Below are positions 25,513-34,501 of a DNA stretch of 64,000 bases, in pieces; position 1 is the first letter of the stretch; each line of letters begins with the position of its first letter. Where the stretch lies: positions 1 through 64,000 of the forward strand of contig CAZTNC010000008.1 in assembly GCA_964614915.1 (NCBI GenBank), read 5' to 3'. A program made the translations under genes and the position numbers. The notes below the pieces were generated by a model that was not told the origin of the DNA, searched no databases, and was given only the letters and a program-made list of their open reading frames with translations. This DNA comes from WTFY01 sp964614915. Lineage in GTDB: Bacteria; Pseudomonadota; Gammaproteobacteria; UBA4575.

Positions 25513-25911
25513 ATGGCAGTTTCAATACTCACCGTCACGCATGGCAACCTGGGGGATGAGTTGCTCGGTACAGCCGAATCCATGCTCGACGCACCGCTGC
25601 CTCTGGTTTGTAGGGCCCTTGCCGTCACAGACACCAGCAATACGGATGACCTGCTGTCCGAGGCACGAAAGCTCTGTGCTGAGATCGACCAGGGAGACGG
25701 GGTACTGGTCCTGACTGACATATTCGGTTCAACCCCGAGCAATATCTGCAACCAGCTGAATGCGTCTGGAGAGGTACGCGTGCTTGCCGGACTCAGTCTG
25801 CCCATGCTGATTCGTACCATGAACTATCCGAATCTAAGCTTGGAAAAACTTGCAGAGAAGGCCCTGAGCGGTGCACACGACGGTATTGTTGACTGCAGTC
25901 CCAAGAGATAA
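25513..25911 (+). CDS. PTS EIIA component, mannose family (regulatory)
   Basis: A 132-residue single-domain EIIA of the mannose family. The phospho-histidine is His10 in ILTVTHGNLGDELLGTAESML. The active-site region VLVLTDIFGSTPSNICNQL and the segment VRVLAGLSLPMLIRTMNYPNLSLEKLAEKA are also typical. No EIIB, EIIC or EIID genes are nearby, so this is part of a permease-less regulatory phosphorelay rather than a sugar transporter, as in beta- and Xanthomonas-type clusters. Its start codon follows the rapZ stop by 1 nt. Confidence 0.93.
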   Translation: MAVSILTVTHGNLGDELLGTAESMLDAPLPLVCRALAVTDTSNTDDLLSEARKLCAEIDQGDGVLVLTDIFGSTPSNICNQLNASGEVRVLAGLSLPMLIRTMNYPNLSLEKLAEKALSGAHDGIVDCSPKR

Positions 25912-25916
25912 GGAAC

Positions 25917-26186
25917 GTGCTCAGCAAGGAACTGGTCATACCCAACAAACTAGGTTTGCATGCACGTGCTGCAGCAAAGCTGGTGGCCTTGGCATCGGCT
26001 TTCGAAAGCGAAATTCTGGTCGAGAAGGATTCCAGGAAGGTCAATGGGAAAAGTATCATGGGCGTCATGATGCTGGCGGCAAGTCAGCATTCAAAAGTCA
26101 CGATTATTGCCTCGGGGACTGATGAGCAGGAAGCTATGATTTCCATCGAAAATCTGGTCAACAATTTTTTCGATGAAGACGGATAA
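25917..26186 (+). CDS. ptsH: Phosphocarrier protein HPr
   Basis: HPr accepts phosphate from EI at a histidine and hands it to EIIA proteins. The 89-residue protein starts at GTG 25917. It contains His15 in NKLGLHARAAAKLVAL and the HprK target Ser46 in KVNGKSIMGVMMLAAS. Both sites being intact matches the presence of ptsI and of a catalytic-domain HprK in the same operon. The C-terminus ends NNFFDEDG. No ATG is available near the N-terminus, so the GTG start is required. Confidence 0.96.
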   Translation: MLSKELVIPNKLGLHARAAAKLVALASAFESEILVEKDSRKVNGKSIMGVMMLAASQHSKVTIIASGTDEQEAMISIENLVNNFFDEDG

Positions 26187-26207
26187 GGTATCCAAGGACA
26201 CTTCATC

Positions 26208-27938
26208 ATGGCATTAATTGTTTCCGGAATCGATGTATCAAAAGGTATTGCCATAGGCAACGTGCATCTGCTCAATCGTGGCGCACCCGAGGTGTTCGAG
26301 CGCAACCTCAAGAAGGACGAAATCAAATCGGAAATCAAACGCTTCCAGGGCGCCGTTGATGAAGCCAGCAATCACTTGCGCGGCATCCGTGACACCATCC
26401 CTGAAAACACAGCTACAGATGTTGCCGCATTTATTGACTCACACATCCTCATGCTCAAGGATTCCATGCTTCGCAAAGTGCCGGCCGGAATCATTCGAAA
26501 ACAGCGTTGCAATGCCGAATGGGCGCTGAAAATACAGCATGACAAGCTGATTTCCACTTTTGAGCAGATGGAGGATGCCTATCTTCGTACCCGTATCAAC
26601 GATGTCGAGCATGTGATCAATCTGATCCAGCAAATTCTGAAAGACCAGCAGTACACGACGCAGGTTGATGCACAGCCTCTGAAAGGCCGCATCATTGTGG
26701 CCGATGACCTTACGCCCGCAGATACCGTTTTGATGCAAACCCAGAGCATTGCGGGCTTTATCACTGAACTCGGCGGACCTCTCTCCCACACTGCGATTTT
26801 GGCCCGTAGCCTGGGAATCCCGGCCGTGGTCGGCGTCCAGGGTGCGCGCTCACTACTACGACAGGAAGAACAGATCATCATCGACGGCAGCAGTGGCATG
26901 GTGCTGGCCGGTGCAGACCGGAAAACCATCAGAAGCTATCAACTGAGACAACGCAAGGAAAAGGAAGCACGGCGCAAGTTACGGGCTCTGCGTGATGTCT
27001 CAGCCAAGACACGCGATGGCCGGCGAATCAGTCTGCAAGCCAACATCGAGCTGGCAGAAGACATGATTGCACTGCGGCGGTCAGGGGCAGACGGTGTGGG
27101 ACTGTACCGCACGGAATTTCTCTATATCGACCGTGAAGAACCGGCAGACGAAGCCGAACAGTTGAATGCCTACCGGAGAATCATTCGTGCACTGAAAGGC
27201 AAGCCTCTGACGATCCGAACTTTGGACCTGGGCGCTGAGAAGGAATTTGATCCCAATTTTCAGGGACCCCTCACGCAGAACCCTGCATTGGGTTTGCGTG
27301 CGATTCGAAGATCCCTGAAGGACATCAATCTGTTCAAGCAACAGTTGCGCGCAATTTTACGGGCGTCTTCCAGCGGACCCGTCCGCATTCTGTTGCCTAT
27401 GGTTACAAGTCATGTTGAACTGGTTCAGGCTTTATCCATTCTCGAGCAGGCCAAACAGGAACTCGAAGACGAGCAGCACTCCTATAACCAGAACACTCCT
27501 GTCGGTGCCATGATCGAAGTCCCTGCGGCAGCACTGTCTGCCCACATTTTTGCGAAACAGCTCGATTTCCTGTCCATTGGCACCAATGACCTAATTCAAT
27601 ACACGCTTGCCATTGACCGGATCGATGACCAGGTAAACTACCTGTACGACCCACTGCACCCTTCCGTTCTGAAACTGGTTGACCTGACTCTGCGCGCAGG
27701 CCGTCATGCCAAAATTCCGGTTGCAATGTGCGGGGAAATGGCGGGGGACCCACGTTACACCCGGCTTCTGCTCGGCCTCGGACTCCAAGAATTCAGCACA
27801 CACCCCTCCAACCTTTTGGAAATCAAACAGATCGTCAACCGAAGCCGTATTTCAGAACTGGAAAAACCTGCAAGAAGAATCCTGAACACGACTCTGCCGG
27901 CCAGAATCACTTCTCTGGTTGACACACTGAACGGCTAG
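26208..27938 (+). CDS. ptsI: Phosphoenolpyruvate-protein phosphotransferase (PTS enzyme I)
   Basis: EI takes phosphate from PEP and passes it to HPr. The 576-residue protein has the N-terminal HPr-binding and phospho-His domains, with the active His in GGPLSHTAILARSLGIPAVVG. The C-terminal PEP-binding barrel has VGLYRTEFLYIDREEPADE, NPALGLRAIRRSL, LLPMVTSHVEL, the GAMIEVPAAALSA segment, FLSIGTNDLIQYTLAIDR and the catalytic cysteine in PVAMCGEMAGDPRY. It has no GAF domain, so it is an ordinary EI rather than EI-Ntr (PtsP). It completes the regulatory PTS cascade (EI to HPr to EIIA-Ntr and EIIA-Man). Confidence 0.97.
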   Translation: MALIVSGIDVSKGIAIGNVHLLNRGAPEVFERNLKKDEIKSEIKRFQGAVDEASNHLRGIRDTIPENTATDVAAFIDSHILMLKDSMLRKVPAGIIRKQRCNAEWALKIQHDKLISTFEQMEDAYLRTRINDVEHVINLIQQILKDQQYTTQVDAQPLKGRIIVADDLTPADTVLMQTQSIAGFITELGGPLSHTAILARSLGIPAVVGVQGARSLLRQEEQIIIDGSSGMVLAGADRKTIRSYQLRQRKEKEARRKLRALRDVSAKTRDGRRISLQANIELAEDMIALRRSGADGVGLYRTEFLYIDREEPADEAEQLNAYRRIIRALKGKPLTIRTLDLGAEKEFDPNFQGPLTQNPALGLRAIRRSLKDINLFKQQLRAILRASSSGPVRILLPMVTSHVELVQALSILEQAKQELEDEQHSYNQNTPVGAMIEVPAAALSAHIFAKQLDFLSIGTNDLIQYTLAIDRIDDQVNYLYDPLHPSVLKLVDLTLRAGRHAKIPVAMCGEMAGDPRYTRLLLGLGLQEFSTHPSNLLEIKQIVNRSRISELEKPARRILNTTLPARITSLVDTLNG

Positions 27939-28029
27939 CTCCGCCAAACCCGTGAATACTAGCTTTGGCAGAGGCTGCCAAAGCAGTTACACTTGCCACC
28001 CATCTTCGCAACCATAGACCGTTCAGCCA

Positions 28030-29382
28030 ATGCCTGACACTGCTCTACAGATGCAAAACCAGACTCTGAAGGTCATCAGCGAGGCCTTGCAGACGGGAAC
28101 CATGCAGCGTGCCAGGCGCATGCTGAATGCACTGCATCCAGCTGAAATTGCCAACCTGCTGGAAGCACTCCCCCATTCACAACGTCTCATTGTCTGGAAC
28201 ATGCTTGACTCCGATGATGGGGAAATATTGCTGAATGTCGGCGAAGAAGTTCGCAGTGGGCTGATCAAGCTTATGGACAGCGAAGCCCTAGTTGCGGCAA
28301 CCGAGGGTCTTGAAATAGATGACCTTGCAGACCTGCTCGTTGATCTACCTCACACGGTTACACAGCAGGCGCTGGCCAGCATGGACCATCAGGACCGCCA
28401 ACGCCTAGAAGCCGTGTTGTCCTATGATGAGAATACTGCTGGCGGCCTGATGAATACCGACGTGGTCACCGTACGCCATGACGTCACGCTTGATGTAGTA
28501 CTGCGCTACTTGCGAAGCCGGGGCGCACTTCCTGATGGAACAGACTCGCTGTTCGTCGTCGACCGTTACGAACACTATATTGGTGCGCTTTCACTCTCAA
28601 AAGTCCTGACAAGCAAGCCAACGAAACTGGTACGGGATGTGCTCGAGGACGATGTACGCGCATTCGATGCCAATACGGAGGCTTCTCTGGTCGCAAAGGC
28701 ATTCGAGGACCTCGACCTGGTTTCAGCCGCAGTCGTTGATGAAAACAACAAGCTGATTGGCCGCATCACAGTGGATGACGTCGTGGATGTCATCCGGGAA
28801 GAGGCTGAGCATTCCGTGTTCAGTATGGCGGGTTTGTCAGAAGAGGAAGATTTGTTTGCGCCCGTTGTTGCATCTACGCAACGACGCACCGTCTGGCTGG
28901 GCGTCAATTTACTGACCGCTTTCCTGGCGGCCTGGGTTATCAGCCTGTTTCAGGTGACTCTGGAAAAGATCATCATACTGGCAATACTGATTCCGGTGGT
29001 TGCGAGCATGGGAGGTATAGCCGGCTTCCAGACACTGACCCTGGTGATCCGGGGTCTGGCACTGGGCCAGATCGGGCGTAGTAATTCCAAGCTGTTGTTG
29101 TTCAAAGAACTCGCAGTCGGGTTTTTGAACGGGATGACATGGGCCCTCATTGTCGCGCTGATCGTTGTCCTGTGGTTCAAGGATCTCAAGATGGGTGGGG
29201 TCATCGCAGCCGCAACCATGGCAAACCTGCTGTGTGCTGCACTTGCGGGTGTATCGATTCCGGTAATTTTGCGCAACCTCAACATTGATCCAGCACTGGC
29301 AGGCGGTGTCATTCTGACCACGATCACAGACGTAATCGGGATCTTCGCCTTTCTTGGGTTGGCTACCTGGCTGCTTCTTTAA
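28030..29382 (+). CDS. mgtE: Magnesium transporter MgtE
   Basis: MgtE is a Mg2+-gated Mg2+ channel. The 450-residue protein has the superhelical N domain (residues 1-135: HPAEIANLLEALPHSQRLIVW, DLADLLVDLPHTVTQQAL). It is followed by tandem CBS domains (about 140-260, with YDENTAGGLMNTDVVTVRHDV and VVDENNKLIGRITVDDVVDVI). A membrane domain of five helices (about 285-450) carries the pore signature IPVVASMGGIAGFQTLTLVIRGLALGQI. It sits at the end of the PTS run, 91 nt after ptsI, the same neighbour as in Xanthomonas-type genomes. A 5-bp GC hairpin (29394-29408) follows and may aid termination. Confidence 0.95.
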   Translation: MPDTALQMQNQTLKVISEALQTGTMQRARRMLNALHPAEIANLLEALPHSQRLIVWNMLDSDDGEILLNVGEEVRSGLIKLMDSEALVAATEGLEIDDLADLLVDLPHTVTQQALASMDHQDRQRLEAVLSYDENTAGGLMNTDVVTVRHDVTLDVVLRYLRSRGALPDGTDSLFVVDRYEHYIGALSLSKVLTSKPTKLVRDVLEDDVRAFDANTEASLVAKAFEDLDLVSAAVVDENNKLIGRITVDDVVDVIREEAEHSVFSMAGLSEEEDLFAPVVASTQRRTVWLGVNLLTAFLAAWVISLFQVTLEKIIILAILIPVVASMGGIAGFQTLTLVIRGLALGQIGRSNSKLLLFKELAVGFLNGMTWALIVALIVVLWFKDLKMGGVIAAATMANLLCAALAGVSIPVILRNLNIDPALAGGVILTTITDVIGIFAFLGLATWLLL

Positions 29383-29447
29383 AAGCCCGCACCGGGGGTT
29401 GTATACCCCTTTCCAATCACTTTCCGCCTGATGCCGAGAAGACTTGG

Positions 29448-30014
29448 CTAGGTCTTTGGCAAGGTCACGCCGCGCTGGCCCTGGTATTTCCCACCCCGAT
29501 CCCTGTAAGAGGTCTCGCAGGTTTCATCGGACTCGAAGAAGAGCATCTGTGCAATGCCCTCGTTGGCATAGATTTTTGCTGGCAGTGGCGTGGAATTGGA
29601 AATTTCTATAGTGACATGCCCTTCCCACTCGGGCTCCAGTGGGGTGACGTTGATAATGATGCCGCAACGCGCATAGGTGGACTTTCCCAGGCACACCGTC
29701 AGAACCGAGCGTGGGATACGGAAATACTCAACAGTTCTTGCCAGCACGAAGGAGTTTGGAGGGATCACGCACTCGTCTGCCTTGAGATCAATGAAACTGT
29801 CCTTGTTGAACTGCTTCGGATCTACCATTGCAGAGTTGATGTTGGTAAAGATTTTGAATTCATCCGCGCACCGCACATCATATCCGTAGCTGGATGTTCC
29901 GTAAGAAACCAGGCGCCCGTTGTTGCCAGAACGGACCTGGCCAGCTTCAAACGGCTCAATCATGCCGTGCTGCTCCGCCATTTGACGAATCCAGCGATCT
30001 GATTTAATGGCCAT
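29448..30014 (-). CDS. dcd: dCTP deaminase
   Basis: Dcd converts dCTP to dUTP, feeding thymidylate synthesis. The 188-residue homotrimeric enzyme shows MAIKSDRWIRQMAEQHGMIEPF, the VSYGTSSYGYDVRCADEFK segment, PPNSFVLARTVEYFRIPRSVL, the conserved GKSTYARCGIIINVTPLEPEWEGH (catalytic Arg and Glu region) and the C-terminal YRDRGGKYQGQRGVTLPK. Length is standard. It lies downstream of apbC on the same strand with a 124-nt gap that contains nothing recognisable. Alone it needs a separate dUTPase. Confidence 0.96.
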   Translation of the reverse strand: MAIKSDRWIRQMAEQHGMIEPFEAGQVRSGNNGRLVSYGTSSYGYDVRCADEFKIFTNINSAMVDPKQFNKDSFIDLKADECVIPPNSFVLARTVEYFRIPRSVLTVCLGKSTYARCGIIINVTPLEPEWEGHVTIEISNSTPLPAKIYANEGIAQMLFFESDETCETSYRDRGGKYQGQRGVTLPKT

Positions 30015-30138
30015 GGATGTTCAACTTTACAATGCCCCTGCCCGGGGCCTGCTTGTACAGTGCGGCTCCGATTTGCTGTTACCCGATATGACCGCAAAAT
30101 ACTGTACGGCCTGCCGGGATGGGATCATGAAAGAGCCG

Positions 30139-31227
30139 TCAGGTGTTTTGGATGACAATTTTCGGAAACCGGGCCTTGTAATCTTTACCTTGCACAGCAA
30201 GCTTCGCAGCAGCCTTGCGTGCAATTTCACGATAGATTTCAGCGATGCGACTGTCCGGCATCATTGCCACTGAAGGGTTGCCACCGTCCGCCTGTTCACG
30301 AATCTTGATATCCAAAGGCAAGGCACCCAGTATGTCGACACCCGATTCTTCAGCCATACGCTGGCCACCTCCCTGACCGAATATTGCCTCTTCATGGCCG
30401 CACTTGCTGCATATATGAATGCTCATATTTTCCACAACCCCCAGCACCGGCACTTCCACTTTCTCAAACATCTTCAGTCCCTTGCGTGCATCAAGCAGGG
30501 CAATGTCCTGAGGCGTGGTGACAATAATTGCTCCACTCACGGGTATCTTCTGTGCCAGTGTCAGCTGCACATCTCCCGTGCCGGGAGGCAAGTCGACCAC
30601 CAGGTAGTCAAGTCCTCGCCAGCAAGTATCGTTCAGCAGCTGCTCAAGAGCCTGGGTGACCATCGGGCCTCGCCAGATCATGGGGGTTTCTTCATCGATC
30701 AAAAAGCCGATCGACATGGCCTGCAGTCCATGAGCTTCCATGGGCTCCAGGCTTTTGCCATCACTTGACTTGGGCTGGCCGCTCACCCCAAGCATGCGGG
30801 GCTGACTGGGGCCATAAATATCTGCATCCAGCATCCCAACCGTCGCACCCTCCATGGACAGTGCCAGGGCAAGATTCACTGCGGTCGTGGATTTGCCTAC
30901 GCCCCCCTTACCAGAAGCCACGGCAATGATGTTTTTGATATTTTCGAGAGGTTTGAGGCTTTTTTGTACAGTATGTGCCTCAACCTGCCAGCTTACGTCC
31001 GCCTGCACGTGCTCCGCACCTGCTTCCCCAATTTTAGCCTCGATCTGCTTGGCAAGAGCATCCGAGACCCCTTTAGCAGGATAGCCCAGCTTGACCGTGA
31101 TGCTCACGTTGCCGCCTTCCGTGTCGATTTTTTTTACGGTATTGCCGGCAACCAGATCTTTTCCAAGATAAGGGTCCTGAATCTGTTTCAGTGCTGTCTC
31201 CACCTGCTCTTCTGTAAGCTGAGCCAT
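30139..31227 (-). CDS. apbC: Iron-sulfur cluster carrier protein ApbC (Mrp/NBP35 family)
   Basis: ApbC is a P-loop ATPase that carries and delivers 4Fe-4S clusters. The 362-residue protein has an N-terminal MIP18-like domain (residues about 5-80: LKQIQDPYLGKDLVAGNTVKK). The deviant Walker A is VASGKGGVGKSTTAVNLALAL, followed by MLDADIYGPSQPRMLG, VVDLPPGTGDVQLTLAQ, and the cluster-binding CXXC in SIHICSKCGHEEAIFG. It is divergent from metG, the same pairing as in E. coli (mrp/metG). Supplying Fe-S clusters would matter here given the many Fe-S Dsr proteins, but that link is inference. Confidence 0.96.
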   Translation of the reverse strand: MAQLTEEQVETALKQIQDPYLGKDLVAGNTVKKIDTEGGNVSITVKLGYPAKGVSDALAKQIEAKIGEAGAEHVQADVSWQVEAHTVQKSLKPLENIKNIIAVASGKGGVGKSTTAVNLALALSMEGATVGMLDADIYGPSQPRMLGVSGQPKSSDGKSLEPMEAHGLQAMSIGFLIDEETPMIWRGPMVTQALEQLLNDTCWRGLDYLVVDLPPGTGDVQLTLAQKIPVSGAIIVTTPQDIALLDARKGLKMFEKVEVPVLGVVENMSIHICSKCGHEEAIFGQGGGQRMAEESGVDILGALPLDIKIREQADGGNPSVAMMPDSRIAEIYREIARKAAAKLAVQGKDYKARFPKIVIQNT

Positions 31228-31270
31228 TCTTAACTCTCCTGAAAAATTTGGTCTAGCACGAGGGGAGCCT

Positions 31271-31279
31271 ACTATACCA
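31271..31279 (-). promoter_or_regulatory. Putative extended -10 promoter of apbC
   Basis: On the minus strand TGGTATAGT (31279-31271) matches an extended -10 (TGN then TATAGT), 44 nt upstream of the apbC start. The -35 is not convincing. The 162-bp apbC/metG divergent region probably holds both promoters; for metG a TAAAAT box near 31359-31364 is the best candidate. Confidence 0.35.
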
Positions 31280-31389
31280 TGCCCACTAGGACAGCAAAGA
31301 CTCTGAGTTCCCTGGACTCACGCTGCAATACGATGATGATTTTTTCAAATCCCCAATAGGGTAAAATTGCAAAAACGGATCGCGCCAAC

Positions 31390-33417
31390 ATGCCTGAAAC
31401 AAAAAGAAATATCCTCGTCACCAGCGCGCTGCCTTATGCCAACGGACCTATACATATCGGACATCTGGTCGAGTACATTCAAACTGACATCTGGACGCGA
31501 TTCCAGAAAATGTGTGGGCACGACTGCCTGTACATATGTGCAGATGATGCACATGGCACACCGATCATGCTCAAGGCCCAGCAGGAAGGAATAACCCCTG
31601 AACAACTGATATCACGGGTCAGTGCCGAGCATCAGAAAGATTTTTCAGACTTTCACATTCAGTTCGATAACTACCACTCTACTCATTCCGAAGAAAACAG
31701 GTTCCATTCCACGCGCATCTACGAGCGGCTGAAAAAAAGCGGACATATCACCACAAAAACGGTTGTCGACCTGTATGACCCGCAGGACCAAGTGTTTCTG
31801 CCTGACCGTTTTGTCAAGGGCGAATGTCCGAAATGCGGTGCCAAGGACCAGTACGGAGACAACTGCGAGGTCTGTGGAAGCACGTATACGCCTGCGGACC
31901 TGATAAACCCGTATTCATCCGTAAGCGGTGCCACACCGGTCAAAAAGGAAAACCTGCACTACTTTTTCAAGCTGAACGACTTCAAGGAAGTGCTGCATGG
32001 CTGGATCGAGAACAATCCGCTGCAATCGGGAATCACCAACAAGCTCAAAGAGTGGTTCCAAGACGATCTCAGGGACTGGGACATCTCACGCGATGCGCCA
32101 TATTTTGGTTTCGAAATTCCGGATGCACCAGGCAAGTATTTCTACGTATGGCTGGATGCGCCGGTAGGATACATGGCCAGCCTGCAACAGTACTGTGACC
32201 GCACCGGTCGGGACTTCGACGCCTACTGGGATGCCGACAGTAAATACGAGGTGTACCATTTTATCGGCAAGGATATTGCATACTTCCATATGTTGTTCTG
32301 GCCTGCAATGCTGCATGGCGCAGACTACCGAATCCCCACTGCCGTGTACTGTCATGGATTCCTGACGGTCGATGGCCAAAAAATGTCAAAGTCACGAGGC
32401 ACCTTTGTCAAGGCACGCACCTATCTTGATCATCTGAACCCTGAGTATTTGCGTTACTACTTTGCGGCAAAGCTGGGGCCTGATGTCAGTGACATCGACC
32501 TTAGCCTGGATGACTTCCAGCAACGTGTGAACAGTGACGTTGTGGGAAAACTAGTGAATATAGCCAGCCGCTGCTCCGGGTTTATCCATAAATATTTTGA
32601 AGGAAAACTGACTTCGGCCTTTATCGAAGGCGGGCGCGAGGTGTTTGACCATGCAGCACGAAGAAACGAACACATAAAAGAGCTCTACGAATCCCGAAAC
32701 TACTCACAAGCCATGCGCTCGATAATGAAGCATGCCGATGAAGCCAACCAGATTATCGATGCCCACAAGCCCTGGGAACTTGCAAAAGACGAGGCCAAGC
32801 GGGACCAGGTACACCAAGTCTGCAGCTTTGGCTTAAACATGTACCGGTTGCTGATCGGCTATCTGAAGCCCGTGACACCCAGCCTTGCACAAAAATCAGA
32901 AGCCTTTCTGAATACGGAAACCTGCTGGAGCGATCTGGCTTCAGGAAAACCGTTGCCCGAAGGGCACCAGATAAACACGTTCAGACCGCTGATCACCCGA
33001 GTCGAAAAAAAGTCGGTGGAGAATATGATAGAAGATTCAAAACAAGATGAGGCACCTGCGCCTGCAGACCCGATCAACGACGAAATCACCTTCGACGACT
33101 TCGTAAAACTGGATTTCAGGGTTGCAAAAATTGTCCAAGCAGAACAGGTGGAAGGAGCAGATAAACTGCTCAAGCTGACGCTGGACCTGGGAGAGCCCAC
33201 AGGGAATGTACAGCGCACTGTGTTTGCAGGAATAAAGTCTGCCTACGCCCCGCAGGACATTGAAGGCCGCCTGACCGTGGTGGTTGCAAACCTGGCTCCT
33301 CGGAAAATGCGTTTTGGCACTTCGGAGGGCATGGTACTTGCGGCCGGCCCCGGTGGAAAAGACATATTTCTGCTGCAGCCTGACAGCGGGGCGACTCCCG
33401 GCATGCGCGTAAAATAG
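31390..33417 (+). CDS. metG: Methionine-tRNA ligase, with C-terminal tRNA-binding domain
   Basis: MetRS charges elongator and initiator tRNA-Met. The 675-residue class I synthetase has the HIGH-type motif PIHIGHLVEYIQTD, the connective-peptide zinc knuckle (CPKCGAKDQYGDNCEVCG) and the KMSKS loop in DGQKMSKSRGTFV. The WVDAPVGYMAS-like WLDAPVGYMAS also fits. A C-terminal EMAP/Trbp111 tRNA-binding domain follows after a proline-rich linker (residues about 565-675: FDDFVKLDFRVAKIVQAEQVEGADKLLKL). Length matches the long dimeric bacterial form. It is divergent from apbC and leads into the ferredoxin and nth genes. Confidence 0.97.
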   Translation: MPETKRNILVTSALPYANGPIHIGHLVEYIQTDIWTRFQKMCGHDCLYICADDAHGTPIMLKAQQEGITPEQLISRVSAEHQKDFSDFHIQFDNYHSTHSEENRFHSTRIYERLKKSGHITTKTVVDLYDPQDQVFLPDRFVKGECPKCGAKDQYGDNCEVCGSTYTPADLINPYSSVSGATPVKKENLHYFFKLNDFKEVLHGWIENNPLQSGITNKLKEWFQDDLRDWDISRDAPYFGFEIPDAPGKYFYVWLDAPVGYMASLQQYCDRTGRDFDAYWDADSKYEVYHFIGKDIAYFHMLFWPAMLHGADYRIPTAVYCHGFLTVDGQKMSKSRGTFVKARTYLDHLNPEYLRYYFAAKLGPDVSDIDLSLDDFQQRVNSDVVGKLVNIASRCSGFIHKYFEGKLTSAFIEGGREVFDHAARRNEHIKELYESRNYSQAMRSIMKHADEANQIIDAHKPWELAKDEAKRDQVHQVCSFGLNMYRLLIGYLKPVTPSLAQKSEAFLNTETCWSDLASGKPLPEGHQINTFRPLITRVEKKSVENMIEDSKQDEAPAPADPINDEITFDDFVKLDFRVAKIVQAEQVEGADKLLKLTLDLGEPTGNVQRTVFAGIKSAYAPQDIEGRLTVVVANLAPRKMRFGTSEGMVLAAGPGGKDIFLLQPDSGATPGMRVK

Positions 33418-33424
33418 ATTTCCT

Positions 33425-33820
33425 GTGCAAAACCCCGATTCCATCGTCCCAACGGGAAAATACCTTGCAAGAATCGATGAACAGCAGTGTATCGGCTGCA
33501 CTTTGTGTATCAAGGCCTGTCCCTTTGATGCGATCGTCGGGGCATCCAGGCACATGCACACAGTCATAACCCGGTACTGCACAGGCTGCAGCTTGTGTAT
33601 CCCTCCATGTCCGGTCGACTGCATAACCCTGGAAGCGAATACCCACTTTCACCAGATCCTTCAAACCGTTCCTTCATGCGAACAGAGAAAACTGAAAAAA
33701 GAATTCGCAGCGTTTTCGCGTGACAACCGCAAGCGGCGCACACAAAGACTTGAATCTGTGCGCCAAGAAAGACAAACGCTGTTCGAACGCAGAAAAAAGG
33801 AACTATCGCTCAACAAGTAA
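33425..33820 (+). CDS. Small RnfB-like 2[4Fe-4S] ferredoxin with charged C-terminal tail
   Basis: A 131-residue protein beginning at GTG 33425, 7 nt after metG. Residues about 15-70 form a bacterial-type double cluster domain with CIGCTLCIKACPFDAIVG and CTGCSLCIPPCPVDCI. This is closest to the ferredoxin part of RnfB/RsxB, but the membrane anchor and the N-terminal Fe-S knot of RnfB are missing. Residues 85-131 are a highly basic, coiled-coil-like tail (RDNRKRRTQRLESVRQER). It precedes nth, as rnfB or RnfB-like genes do in other gammaproteobacteria, so it may be an electron donor for an Fe-S enzyme. Its partner is unknown. Confidence 0.8.
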   Translation: MQNPDSIVPTGKYLARIDEQQCIGCTLCIKACPFDAIVGASRHMHTVITRYCTGCSLCIPPCPVDCITLEANTHFHQILQTVPSCEQRKLKKEFAAFSRDNRKRRTQRLESVRQERQTLFERRKKELSLNK

Positions 33821-33836
33821 TCTCTTATCCATACAC

Positions 33837-34475
33837 ATGAACCAAGAAAACTACGAAAAGATCTTTCGCCGCCTGAAAAAGGTCAATCCGAGTCCAAGAA
33901 CAGAACTCGTACACAAGTCCAATTTTGAACTCCTGATTTCCGTCATACTTTCTGCCCAAGCCACAGATGTAAGCGTCAACAAGGCAACCAGGGAGCTTTA
34001 CAAGGTCGCCAATACGCCAAGAAAGATGATCAAGCTTGGAGAAAAAAAGCTGAAGACCTATATCAAGTCAATCGGTCTATACAACAGCAAGGCTGAGAAT
34101 ATCATCAAGACCTGTCGCATTTTGCTCGAAAAACACGGGGGGAGAATACCGCGCAACCGGGAAGCACTACAGTCATTGCCGGGTGTCGGCAGAAAAACTG
34201 CAAACGTAGTACTTAACAATGCCTTCAACCAGCCCACTATTGCGGTGGACACACACATATTCCGGGTGTCCAACCGGACCGGTCTCGCGCCTGGGAAAAA
34301 TGTGCTTGCCGTAGAACTTGGACTGGAAAAGCGGGTACCTGAAAAATACAAGCTGCATGCCCATCACTGGCTGATTCTGCTTGGCCGTTATACCTGCCTG
34401 GCACGCAAGCCCAAATGCCATGAATGTCCGATTTTTGATCTTTGCGAATACAGTGAAAAAGGTGTGATCCGCTAG
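33837..34475 (+). CDS. nth: Endonuclease III
   Basis: Endonuclease III is a DNA glycosylase/AP lyase that removes oxidised pyrimidines. From ATG 33837 (MNQENYEKIFRRLKK) the protein is 212 residues, normal for the family. It contains the helix-hairpin-helix LPGVGRKTANVVLNNAF with the catalytic lysine and VDTHIFRVSNRTGLA with the catalytic aspartate. The C-terminal 4Fe-4S loop has CLARKPKCHECPIFDLC. A reading that starts at 33720 would overlap the ferredoxin gene and adds unrelated residues. It sits 16 nt after the ferredoxin gene. Confidence 0.96.
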   Translation: MNQENYEKIFRRLKKVNPSPRTELVHKSNFELLISVILSAQATDVSVNKATRELYKVANTPRKMIKLGEKKLKTYIKSIGLYNSKAENIIKTCRILLEKHGGRIPRNREALQSLPGVGRKTANVVLNNAFNQPTIAVDTHIFRVSNRTGLAPGKNVLAVELGLEKRVPEKYKLHAHHWLILLGRYTCLARKPKCHECPIFDLCEYSEKGVIR

Positions 34476-34501
34476 GAAATATCGCTTCACAGGAGACTCC
34501 A

